Assembly (NCBI GenBank): GCA_918807975.1
Contig: OU964935.1
Location: 10,441,823 to 10,505,822 of the forward strand
Origin: Aplidium turbinatum
Taxonomy: Eukaryota > Chordata > Ascidiacea > Aplousobranchia > Polyclinidae
Length of the DNA: 64,000 nucleotides
Direction of reading: 5' to 3'
This document shows positions 1-10,900 of this stretch, piece by piece. Under the pieces are notes generated by a model. The model did not search any database. It was given only the letters and a program-made list of their open reading frames with translations, and was not told where the DNA came from. A program made the position numbers and the translations under genes. Numbering within the stretch: the stretch's first letter is position 1; the number at the start of each line of letters is the position of its first letter.

Positions 1-1558
1 CGAAGAGTAAATCGAAAAGCATATAGCTGGCTATATCGGTAGTATGACCTAGGCTACTTCAGAAGCCACCAAACGTTTTTGGATCTTGCCGCGGGCCGTA
101 GTATGGTAGCCCCTGGAGCAATTAATTTGATTTCACTTGTAATAAATTTAAGTTTTCCTATCGACAATGTTCTTGCCCTAGTGAATGGAATAATTCTCGG
201 CCAACGACACTTCAACAATCGGCAAACTTTAATCTACCAATCTCGGTAACCGGCCCTGAGTCAAGAGCCTCTACAAGTACGCAAAACTATCAGAAATAAC
301 CTGTCAAGGCATTGTCAGCCCGAGGATAAAGATTCAAAACCAAACCAACGCGACTGGTGGTGTTTTATTTAAACTATAAAAGCAAGTCAATCAAATTGAA
401 GCTCCTGTAGCCTACCTCATCAATGTCATAAGACGTCTTCACTGTGACTGCAAGAGAAGCCAAGTAAGATTGGGTTTATATAGTAACTCAATCAGCTACG
501 TCACCAACCAGGACACTGAGTGAAGAAATGTCTCAGGAGAATCACAGGCTTAACTTTCTGATGGCGTTATTATTTCAATTGCATTGCATCAACCGACAAG
601 ATTAATAATTATATCTAAACTCTGTCGAACTTCTTCTGATAAACCAATTTGTATGAGTTTCATCCTATTGCAGGCTAGATTATATACAAAAATGAAGAGT
701 TTTATTACCATAAGGTTTAGCCTACCAACAACATTTTAAAAGGCCTATTAATCATTTTATTGGTTTCTTTGCAATTTACCCATATAGCCTACCATTGATG
801 CTAGTTGATGTGAGGCATGAGCGCTGAGCAAAAACTAGCCAAAGTTGTACTGTATTCATACCTCCCAACCTTTTTGTCACGTGGGCTTAGAAAAGCCCCC
901 AGCAAAATCAACCAAACAAATAAATTGCTCATAGATATTCAATAAGAATGCTGAAACAACATCTAAGCCTGTGTTTTTGAAACCACGGTAAAGCACCTCC
1001 CCAAATAAGGCCGTATAAAGATTGGATTTGGGAAACAAAGCTTTTGACTGCACGCGAAAAAAAACATTTAACTTCACTTTTCTAGAAGAGATGAAACGTA
1101 ATCTCTAATAGTGATTAATAAGCAGACAATTGTGATAATGCACATTGGAATATGTTAACTATAGGCTAAGCAGTCTCCCTTGAGTGCTAACGTTTCAATA
1201 GGATTTATTTATTTTGTTCTTCCACTTTCGTGCAATGCCTTATGCAAGGCCTGTGAAGCCGCTAAAGCAATAAACTGTTGTGACATTTAAAGCAAGCATA
1301 AATTGGTTAACTGTACATTTTCAAGACATAACAGGCTGAAGGTTCAGCAAAAACAGTAAAAAAGTCAAGACGCAATTTCACCGCCGTTGTTCCAGTGAAT
1401 CCCCTTAGGATCTCATGTCAACGCCAACACATGTTGCAGGACTTCACATCATACTTGATAAAAGCACTCTGGTTACGTCATGTACTTACGCCATCGTTAT
1501 TTTACGACTTGTCATCACACAGTCTCCTTTTAGCCATCACAAATCGAAGCTTCCAGAT
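1..1558. other. no gene recognised; partial SINE-B right half
   Basis: No exon or transposase similarity was recognised here on either strand. At about 168-292 a stretch (tagtgaatggaataatt, then an 'aatctcgg..acccggcc' block) matches the right half of the tRNA-derived SINE at 5170-5402, so a 5'-truncated copy of that family is likely. The rest is AT-rich DNA with only short chance reading frames. Confidence 0.4.
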
Positions 1559-2943
1559 TAGAGCTTTCCAAACTTTTTTGCTCGCGACCCCTTAATCACC
1601 TAAAAAATTTCGCGACCCCTCACGATTAAAATGATACAGTACGAAATATATATTTGTGTTAGTTATTAAAAAGCTTAATTCAAACAAAAACTAAAAAACA
1701 ATTTACCGGTAGGCTACTCGAAGCCTACTACTTTACAAGTAGCCTACTGGAAACAAAACAAAAAGCAACACGTCTGTTCAATGTGATGGGTGTGACTGTA
1801 TTGTCCGACTCTGGAAGAAAATACTTTTGAAACTTCTTCAATAGACTTGACAAATGGTCGATAACTATGAGAGTTAATAACGATTGATTCCACATCATTG
1901 CTAGCTCAAAACTCTTCTGTAAATGAGAATATTTTAAATAAATCATTTTCAACGTTTGTTTCCAGATGTTTAATTTTGGATGAACTCATCAAGTTTAGAT
2001 TTCAATACAAAACATTTATGTTTTTTTTTCCTAGAAGGAACAAATTAAATTCCTTCAGTTTTTTTAAGCTAATGTGACACTTGGCATATTTCAAAAACCA
2101 GGTGTTATTGCGAAAATCGTCGTTAATATTACAGTGTTCACATTTTTCTCAAATTTACTGATGCTTTTGTATCTGCTTTACGCGGATCCTCGATTGACTT
2201 TACGTTGATACGGGTTTAAAGATGGTTTAAACTAGTAGTAAGGGAGATGTTCCACCAACGGACAGGGTACGACCAACGGACCACCCTTCTATTTCTTAAA
2301 ATAAAAGTTGGAAGCACGAAAAATGTTATTGTGGTATCGAGATTAACCTTTTTGGTTTTGGAAATCTTCCTTGCGGGGACCTGTGATTTTTTTTTCATAT
2401 TGTTATGAAGGAAAGTATGTTTTACAAGGTAAAAAGTAAATTTTGAACATTTTTCTTCTGCAACTTTTTTCACCCATCGGTTTATTTTTTCAAGACTATT
2501 TTTTGTTTGCTGATTGGTTATTCATTGATTAATGAAATTGCAATGAGTTAAATGTTTAAATTTTATCCATTATTAAACTAGGCGATAAAATCCAAGAACT
2601 ATCGTGTATCTGACCAACGGACCACCCACCTGTTCAGTGATGGGCATTATCGGCGATAATTTATCGGCGATAATTATCGGCGATAAATTTTTATCGCTTA
2701 TCGTTATCGCTTAATTATTTTTTCAGTTATCGTTTATCGTTATCGCCAAAGGCAATATTTGATTATCGCCGATAATTAATCGCCGATAAATTTTAAGTGG
2801 AAAAGTGGAAAGGAAAAATGGTCTTTCGCGCCACCATCACTGAAACAAGTCATTGCAGAATATGATACTGTATTGCTTGAAGCATTTGACATGCAGACCG
2901 ACATCACACTTTTTGCATCTTGTAGTAGCTTTTGCATGACAAT

Positions 2944-3182
2944 AGACGCATCGAGTTGCATGGTAAAATTTTGCTAAATACTGTACAGTATAACCTTTCT
3001 CATTTACCTATGCTGCATAGCCGAGTGGTGAGAGCGCTGGAACGGCAATCGAAAGGGCGCCGGTTCGACACCGCTCATGAGCATACAGTTGCGTATCGAG
3101 TTGCGTGGTAACATTATGCTAAATACAGTATAACCTTTCTCATTTTCCTACGCTGCATAGCCGAGTGGTGAGAGTGCTGGAA
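2944..3182 (+). repeat. direct duplication of about 120 bp including a SINE head
   Basis: The block starting 'gcatcgagttgcatgg' (2948-3055) and running through 'taacctttctcattt' and 'gctgcatagccgagtgg' recurs at 3096-3182 with a few changes. The unit ends inside the tRNA-like SINE head, so the first half of the SINE is present twice and only the second copy has the body and tail. Confidence 0.7.
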
Positions 3183-3305
3183 CGACAATAGAAAGGGCAG
3201 GACACTTAAAGGCATGCCTGAAAGTGGACATGAAGATTGGCTTCCTTGCCTTCCGGTCCATTTAATCTAAATTTTCAATCACTGGGCGTAAGCCTGGATA
3301 CCACG
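3143..3305 (+). mobile_element. SINE-A, tRNA-derived, inside the hAT MITE
   Basis: The A-box-like 'tagccgagtgg' is followed by a body shared with 33274-33480 and 43703-43910: 'gacact..catgcctgaa..gacatgaa', 'ggcttccttgcctt' and a tail with 'gggcgtaagcctggata'. In this copy the B box is damaged; the duplicated head just upstream retains 'ccggttcgacacc'. It is a retroposon copy, not a working tRNA. Confidence 0.75.
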
Positions 3306-5169
3306 ACGATTTACCTATGCGACATAACCAACGCTCAATCAAATATATTAAATATCAAATATTTACTACCAATAACGCTTAAGATTACTGATAAATTTTC
3401 AAGCATTTTGCGTTTTTTGGAACTTTTTCAATTATTGCTGACTTTGCTGTAAACAGCCCGTAGAAAGCAAAATACAAAGTTTGGAATTTTTTATAGTATT
3501 TTCATTTGATTTAATTATTTTGCCTACTGCACGTAAGCGGCAGTGTAACTCAATTGATAAAAGCATCCAACTGGTATCTGAAGGTATAATTATAAGCACG
3601 GCGGTTATCTCAGTGGTTTGATTCTGGATCAAGAGGTTGAAGATTCCATACCTACTGCCGCTGTTGCGATTCTATTCATGCATAACTTACAAAAAGTTTT
3701 GTCCCTTTACAGTATATTATGTTCGATTTTTTGTCATGTTGATGAAAACAGTTCGTGCTGCATGGGATGGGGCAGCTCTAATCAAGAAAAAAAAAATTAT
3801 CGTTATCGGACATTATCGGCGATAATTTATCGTTTATCGTTATCGCTTAACTTTTTTTTGATTTATCGTTTATCGTTATCGCTTTAGGCATTTTTCGTTT
3901 ATCGATTATCGTTATCGCTTAACTGAAAAATGAGTTATCGCGCCCAACACTGCACCTGTTTGACCAGTGGGTCACTAGCTAATTGTTCAACAATGTCTTC
4001 CTTTATGTATTCAGACTAAAGATGTCAGAAATTAAAACAACTAGCACTAACACAGGGTTGTTTAGTTCTGAAAATCTCAACAAAGCTGTCGAAGATGTTT
4101 TGAAACAAAATATTTTTGTTCGAAACTCGGCGAAAAAATATGATATACCACGAACAACGTTGGCTTGTTATGTTAAAGAATGAATCAATGGATAGTGAGA
4201 AAACTACTGCACCAACACCTGCGGCATCTACAAAACACCTGTCTGGTATCTTAAAGTTTTCTGCAACTTTAGAAAAATATGAGATTTAAAAAGAGTAAAA
4301 TAAACACCAAAAACACTTGAATCTCATATAATGAAATTGAATTGAATATGAAAATATGAAATGAAATTTCATAATAAAAGCATATTTCTAGTGCTTGTTG
4401 CTTATGTTGTTGTGTTGTTTGTATGTTGTTCGTGTATTAAATAGTCCAAAATAAGCACCAGTGCATCAGATTTTTGCCAAGTAGAAGTGACCCGTTGGTC
4501 GAATAGCAGTGGCCCGTTGGTCGTATAGGGGTTTGACCAACGGGGCACTTTTTATTATCATTTAAAAGTTATTTTTCGGCAGTTAGTAGTTGGAAAATTA
4601 AAAAACTTTTTTGGCTGAATATACCAGGGTATGTGACCTACTGTTATGCCAAAAAAGAACGACACATGACCTTTGTATGGACAGAAAATAACAAATATGT
4701 GAAAAATGACCCGTTGGTGACACTAGTAATCGCCCCTTTCTTTTAATAATGGTAGAACAAGTCTGAATTTGATTTTGTTAGAAAACTCACGACGTTATTT
4801 TCAACATTAATAACCCTTTTAAAGCTTTGGAAAGTCACCTCACTTCACAATGTAGTGAAAGCATGAGTGACAGGGTTTTAAACTCCGATTTCATTTCACC
4901 ACGTAAACTTGCAAAAATACAGAAATTGAGTTCGCAACTCTTGATAAAGTAAATAGCTTTCATAACAGCGCGTACAGAAGTGGTGGGCTAATAGGTGAAG
5001 TAGGCGACTTTATGAAAAATTGATATAGGCTACACTCTGCGACCGCTTGTGGGGTCGCGACCACCAGTTTGGAAAGCCCTGTTGTAGAATACTTTCATCC
5101 AAACAACTCATTCAGTCACTTTTTGGTCAAGCATGTCAACCAGCGCACACCTCCAAGAATCGAACTGTG

Positions 5170-5402
5170 GCCTGTCTCAATAGCTCAGTTGGTAAAGCGC
5201 TCGACTTTGCACACAAAGAAACGGCAAGATCACGTGGCGCTGGTTTGACTCTTAGGGTGTGCTCTGAGCAATGCATTTCAAGGACTGCTTTACTCAGCGG
5301 CACTTAGTGAATGGAATAATTTACAGACAACACGCGGAAAAACTCATCATGCCAATCTCAGGAACTGCGTAAGTAGGTCTCGGGAACCCGGCCGGCTCTA
5401 CA
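5170..5402 (+). mobile_element. SINE-B, tRNA-derived
   Basis: The head 'aatagctcagttggtaaag' is a near-perfect pol III A box. The B box is degenerate (ctggtttgactc). The body 'gagcaatgcatttcaaggact..' and the segment 'agtgaatggaataatt' recur, in whole or part, at 168-292, 18229-18400 (minus) and 57107-57250 (minus). Confidence 0.75.
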
Positions 5403-6529
5403 ACAGCTGTCTTTCAGCGACAGGGCTAATTTTTACATGATTTACGAGGTCATTATATTATTACCCAAGTTACCTTCACTGCGTCATGCAAGAAAGAATA
5501 CAATCAGAACCGTTTTTAAAGTCTTCGGTATGTTCCGACCCGGAATCGGTTTCAGTTGTATTATCTCCAGAGCAGAAACCATTCGGCCACTGAGCTGGTG
5601 TTCTACGTAGGCCTAAGTGGTAAACTAGAAGTTTGTGAAAACGAATACCTAGTTGGTCTTGCCGAATTGTCATCCTGTGTGTGTAAATCAGCCTCCCAGA
5701 ACACATCATTCATCACTGTGCATTGTAATCTGTCCCAGTTACGAACCTCGAAATGGAAATAATAATCTTACAGTACTTGATAGACAACAGTTCAATGGCT
5801 ACAGCGCCTGGACGGAAAAGCGTGACTACTATCACCTTATATGCAAAAAGAAGACACACTGACTGCAATTTTGATGCAAAATAAGCTAGAGGGCCTTCAT
5901 ATTTAACTCGTTATGAGGGGGTACTTTACCACTATTCTTTTCGAGGACAATGTGATAAAAATGGACCAAGCCAATGAATTGGTATAAATTATACGTAGAA
6001 GTCCAAAACTGTTGTTCTGTTTGATGTAGGGTCAATTTAAAGCAAGGAATGATAACTAACCTACTCCAGAAAAACAGCTAAAAATTACTTTACTACCTTT
6101 GGCATCACCTTATGTGAAAACGTGTGTGGGTTGAAGCTATTCGTAGAGATGGCCGGGGGAGTACTCGTGTACAAAAAATTCACTTGAAATTATCAACATT
6201 TATTTACACTTGAAAAACGAACGAATAATTCCACGGAAAAGCAATCGGCTCAGCCTGTAAAGCAAAAAGCAGCGTTTTTGCAAACGCGGTTCGCTTCAGT
6301 TGTTGTTATTTCTGATCACCACAACGAAAAACGATAGGTTATATGCCAAGCATAGGAAATGAGTAAAAAAAAGGTAGAAACGACAAACCGCGAACGTTAT
6401 ACCGTGCTTGATACCGAAACAGGATAATCAGCTTAAAATAGGCTGGCACCGCCGCAACACCTTAGAATTTGAAAAATTATTTTTAGAAAACATATAATAA
6501 AACGGAGAAAAAAGGAGTAGGCTAAACAA
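5403..6529. other. no gene recognised; one LINE-tail-like repeat
   Basis: No exon was recognised. At about 6285-6470 the sequence (TTATTTCTGATCACCACAACG, then an A-rich stretch with 'aaaaggtagaaacgac' and 'gtgcttgataccg') matches 17760-17935 closely and 41239-41370 more weakly. It is a dispersed repeat, probably a retroposon tail. Confidence 0.45.
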
Positions 6530-6760
6530 GATTCACATCAAACATACAAAACTGTTTTCAGTATACAAAAACGTCCCACGAAAAATATCGCATGTTTGTT
6601 TTCTTATACCATTCACACCAGAAATTGTATTTCTTAGATACAATATTAGTACATCAGAAACACAATTTCTGGTGTGAATGGTATAAGAAAACAAACATGC
6701 GTTATTATTCGTGGGACGTTTTTGTATACTGAAGACAGTTTTGTATGTTTGGTGTGAATC
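6530..6760. repeat. foldback element, about 100-bp arms
   Basis: The left arm at about 6530-6631 (gattcacatcaaacatac .. ccagaaattgt) is the near-exact inverse of about 6660-6760 (acaatttctggtgtgaatgg .. gtgtgaatc), with a loop of about 28 bases. A young foldback MITE is the simplest reading. No clear target duplication was identified. Confidence 0.85.
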
Positions 6761-6909
6761 TCGTCAAAGTGAAATTTTTAAAACGTATATGAGTAAAAAA
6801 GATAGACAGTTTCTACTTTGATCGGCCTTGGTGCGTTATCATAAATGCTGATGGTCATGACGGGAACTCTCTTGATGTGTTAGCTCATTATGGAGAAGAG
6901 CAAAATAAG

Positions 6910-7014
6910 CAGAAAAAAAAAACAAGAAAGAAATACTAAGAGAAATACTAACACGACATGATTTTAAAACATGATTTTGCCCATGTTAGTATATATTTCT
7001 TGTTTTTTTTCTGC
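6910..7014. repeat. short inverted repeat
   Basis: The segment 'gcagaaaaaaaaaacaagaa' near 6910 pairs with 'ttcttgttttttttctgc' near 6997-7014. The inner 'atactaacacgacatg' pairs with 'catgttagtat'. It is probably a tiny MITE remnant. Confidence 0.6.
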
Positions 7015-7307
7015 CTAACACAGGCAAAATCATTTCCAGTAGCTTGTAGTTTACTCACGTATTAAGCGCTGAGTGGAAACCGATCTGTGCATGCTGCCCA
7101 ATGCTGTGTTAGCGCACAATAAAGCGCTTAATGCGTTGTTGTGTTTGCATGCGTTCGGACACAGTTCGCTGCAGTTAGTCGATTAATCATCATCTGTTTG
7201 CATAGCATAGCAGAAAACTTGCACACAACATTGAGTAATAATCGGAAGCGCCACGTCAGCTTGTAATTGTGAGACTAATTTGCATTGAAATCTGTGACGG
7301 TGTCCGA

Positions 7308-7505
7308 CAAATTGTTCGTAAGCAATTGTTCGTAAAGCAATTGTTCGTAAGCAATTGTTCGTAAAACAATTGTTCGTAAAATTAATTCTTCGTAAAACAA
7401 TTCTTCCTAAAGCATTTTTTCGTGCATGCAGTTAAAATTTGATGTATACGAAGAAATGCTTTATGAAGAATTGCTTTACGAACAATATTGCTTACGAACA
7501 ATTTG
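7308..7505. repeat. MITE with tandem AATTGTTCGTAA units and inverted ends
   Basis: CAAATTGTTCGTAAGC begins the element and GCTTACGAACAATTTG ends it. Next to the left end the unit 'caattgttcgtaa(a/g)' is repeated about six times in tandem with growing divergence; two inverted units sit at the right end. It carries no coding capacity. Confidence 0.75.
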
Positions 7506-7965
7506 CCTATAACCCCTGTGACAATTCACACGTTGCACTTTGACTGACTCAAACAGGAAGCACAAGGTAGCCTACATCGGTTAAACACGTGACGCTTTGC
7601 GTTAATCATGATAGAGCAAACTATACAAACAAGACACCCACCACTGTACAAGGTACATTATATGAAAGCTTACAGATACATAGAAAAACTTACAGTAATC
7701 TTTGCATGACTGTCAATGATAAAAAGCATAGTGCAGTTAGACTACTGAAAAACTAACATAAAACTGTGAAGTAAATTAGTAGCAACGAAAGGTATGACTA
7801 TAAAACAATATTGTCTTTTGCATATGATTTAAATTCTGGCACATCGAAGAAGTTTTTCACAATTAAAAGTCACCTGACAGACAAAAAGTAGTACCTGTAA
7901 ACGAAAAAATTATAATGCCGACTTTGCGCAAAACCTTTTCACCAAATAAACAAAACATTATGCGT

Positions 7966-10900
7966 TCACTCTTTTGAAGTGTTTTGGAAGATCTTTAAGG
8001 CTTTGCTTCCATCTTCTCGTGACCATTCATACCTGCAATATGACTGGATTTAAAACATAATAGTGTGAAATCATACCGACGGCTACCTGAATTATGTCAG
8101 GTTCTAGTAGTCTGTAGGCTATGCAGGTGACAAAACAGGAAGGTCATTTCACAAATAGCGACTTTAATGAAAGGCACGTGTGTAGGTGGTGGGTTGGTGA
8201 ACCGCCCATGCCTTTTGGTACCATTAGATGCCACATGCATGCGCTAAAATGCTATATCATCACTATCACAAAGCAAAACTTGCAGTGGGCTCTGTCTCGC
8301 CTCTGCATGAGATAATGCAGCGGGCTCCGTAGTGCCTAATTGGTAAAGGCCTCGTTTTCATCAAAAGGTTCTACTGACTGGGGTACTTCATGCGCTAGAA
8401 ACTCTGCAGAACAAAATATTACGCTTTACTCGCAGCAAACTCCACGAACAAATCAGTCCTTTTTACCCGGCCTTTTTACAGCGATTTTACGTCTACAGAC
8501 GTTGATGTGTTGCATGGGAAATTCTTTACGCAGTCATTATGGTTAGTTTGATGTTTTATTTCTCTCCGCTTTTTATGATTAACTGAAAAATGCATCGTGC
8601 ATTTAAAACCATAAGATTTCTTGCATGTTACAGTGGATCACTTCAAACAAGAAAACGTCCCATTATGAACGAAATGGCCCGTTTGGGTGAGTCCGATTCG
8701 GTGAGTCCGATTTGGTGAGTCCGATTCGGTGAGTCCGATCCCTTAACGGGGGATTTTTTCAATTTTTTTTTTAAATTATCGGGTACCGTAGCCTAATTAT
8801 CATTGCCGTTTTAGGGTTAGGGGTTAGGGGTTAGAGGTTAGGAACTCAGCGAATCGGACTCACCGAATCGGACTCACCGAATAGTAGCAGACCCCATTAT
8901 GAAACTAACTTTTTTTAAACTGTAATCTCAGCAGCCTGACCAGTTTCAAAAGTTAGTCCAAGATTTAGCAAATTTACTGCAGACAAAGATAGATATGTCT
9001 GTAGTAAAAAACCAACGAAACAAGCAAACTAGACAGTGCAGTCAATTGGCGATCATGAAACAGACCCTGTTAAAAATTCTCTAGCAGCCAGATCTGTTAA
9101 ATCTGTAAAAACAATCTGACGTCATCAAGAACATCATCAGACTGTTGCTCGAGTTAAAACAACACCGAATAAATAAACTGAGTGGAAAGACACGAAAGCA
9201 ATTGAGTGCAGCCCTTTCCGCTGTTTAAAAGTAACAAGTCCAGGAGCAAAAACAGTCCCTTTAAAAAAGTGAGCATTCAAGATTACGGCGTGGTTATATT
9301 GTTTGTTTATAGTATTATACACCAAACTGTCTCTAAAAAAATGTAGCGGTGTTGTAATTAGCAAGCATGCAAAGAATAATGCAATGCAACATACTCTACT
9401 TAAAAAACGGTTCGGTCAAACGCCTTGTGGTTTATGTATGTCGATGAACGAACTCATTACCTGTGTGATATGAAAATTTTATAGTAGATGTCAAAGCACA
9501 AACCTTGCGTTTGGTGGCAGCATCAGAGAATCGTTGCATCCCAGAGTAAAGACTTGATCGTCAACTCGCACAGTAGAAGTACCGATCTAACATGACGAAA
9601 ATTGTATTACAATGAAATCAACATAAATCTTTTAAATACAATTCACCGTCTTCTGGTTCAGGTCCGCAAACGCAAGATCTTGAAGATAATGATCAGCTTT
9701 ATTTCCGATGTTTTGTCAGTCAGCACGTATGATTTTATTAAAAAACTAAAACGGATTATCGTTTTGAAGATTGTAGCAGCCAAGCCTGTAGTCGCAAGAA
9801 GATGATCGGAAATTGTAATATCAGGTGCCTGGAGAACAGTAAAATCTGTTAAGAAAAATGTACCATCATACAATGTTAAACGTGGGTGGCTAGACAGCGT
9901 TAAAGGCGAAAAGTACAGTCAGAAACCAACTCATACTAGTTTATATCAAGGCTGTGGACTGTGGAGTCGGGCGAAAAATATACGATTCCGACTCCTCAGT
10001 TTATAACTGGCCGACTCCAACTCCGGACACGCCAAAGTCCCTTCGACTCCACAGCCCTGGTTTAAACCAGTACAAAATTTGATGAATAGAAACATTATGA
10101 AACTCACCAACTGCCAAAGCCAGTGTTCAACAGATCCAGTTTCAATTTCTGATCGTCCACCAGAGTAGACATTGATGTCAAACTGATACTTTCCAGAAAA
10201 AAGACATGTATGACACTCATCTTCGCTGCGCGTCAGTGCTTTCTCCAAGGAGATGGGGTTGTTTAAGGCAGTTGTTAGATCCAACGAAAAAGGTAGTTTA
10301 TCTAGAACGAAATCTAAAGCAACGAATAATCACACTTTAAAAATAAAGACTTGGGTCAACGAACAAAAGTGTGTCAAAGAGAACATTGTGTTTTGTTACT
10401 TGCGCGGTCAAAATAAAGAAAATGCATGTTTTGACAAATGTGTTCAACAGTCGAGTGTAGAAAGAATTGGTGGAGAGGGAGGCCTATCGAAAGGTCAAGG
10501 CAGGTGTATTCCACTGCGGGTTCACTCCACACACGACTGCCGAATATGGATTGAAACAGTATCATGCGAAACGCACCTTTGTCTGGTTTGCCTGTTTTGT
10601 GCGCATTCGAATTGAAGTACCTGGAAAACAATTAACTAACGTCTTTATAATGTGTGAGCTGAGATTAAAACAAACAAAATGAGATGTTATGAATTTCTTT
10701 TCAAACTTAAGGGCTTGGAAAAATTACAATATCGTTTTTGTGAAAGGCACTAGATCTAAAGGTGGATGGGAAGAGGAAACGCGGTCGTCCAAGAAGAACG
10801 TGGAAACAACAAGTGAAGGATGAATTTAAAAAAGTCGGACTGAAGGAGGAAGATGCAAGGGACAGGGTGAAATGGAGAAAAGGGATTAAAACAATTGCTG

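Larger units (their letters stand above)
2635..3952. mobile_element. hAT-type MITE with ATCGGCGATAA repeats, inserted in the Tigger-like element
   Basis: The terminal inverted repeats are CAGTGATGGGC and GCCCAACACTG. They are flanked by a perfect 8-bp duplication, CACCTGTT, at 2627-2634 and 3953-3960. Both subterminal zones are dense in 'ttatcggcgataa/ttatcgttatcgc' units. CAG..CTG ends with an 8-bp duplication are diagnostic of hAT elements. There is no transposase frame, so this is a non-autonomous copy of 1318 bp. It contains a SINE at 3143-3305. Confidence 0.88.
2231..4727 (+). mobile_element. decayed Tigger/pogo-like DNA transposon
   Basis: The ends are inverted: ACTAGT with CCACCAACGG near 2231-2266 and CCGTTGG with ACTAGT near 4710-4727. 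Further 'gaccaacgg' copies lie just inside both ends. A reading frame at 3983-4183 encodes a pipsqueak/CENP-B-type helix-turn-helix (residues NKAVEDVLKQ then NSAKKYDIPRTTLACYV), the usual DNA-binding head of Tigger transposases. The frame then stops and no DDE catalytic region follows, so this is a broken or non-autonomous copy. The exact ends are tentative because no clean TA duplication is visible. Confidence 0.5.
1559..5081. mobile_element. outer hAT element, host of a four-layer nest
   Basis: The left end reads TAGAGCTTTCCAAACT followed by 'ctcgcgacccc'. The right end is 'ggggtcgcgacc' then AGTTTGGAAAGCCCTG, so the two form terminal inverted repeats of the well-known hAT type with a GCGACCCC subterminal block. 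The flanking octamers (ttccagat / ttgtagaa) agree at only five of eight positions, so the target duplication is decayed or the ends are off by a base. No transposase of this element survives; the interior is mostly later insertions (2231-4727 and inside it 2635-3952). Confidence 0.65.

Noticed and set aside
3010-3080. Possible functional tRNA gene
   Set aside because: It has A- and B-box-like sequence, but no closed cloverleaf is evident and it is the head of a repeated SINE; the same applies to 5170, 18400, 23336, 33274, 57250 and 63459.
7308-7505. CRISPR-like repeat array
   Set aside because: The units are contiguous without spacers, diverged and bounded by inverted ends in an animal genome; it is a MITE.
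8812-8842. Telomere-like TTAGGG repeats
   Set aside because: Only a few irregular units inside a small mobile element, repeated in its second copy; not a chromosome end.
9395-9470. Acceptor-like site followed by a short frame as an alternative last HAAO exon
   Set aside because: It gives an early stop and no family similarity, while 7966-8032 restores Y-W-R..GS-AL as in other HAAO proteins.
9658-9873. Minus-strand frame considered as a HAAO exon between 10108 and 9586
   Set aside because: No fit to the protein, and the exons on either side join in phase without it.
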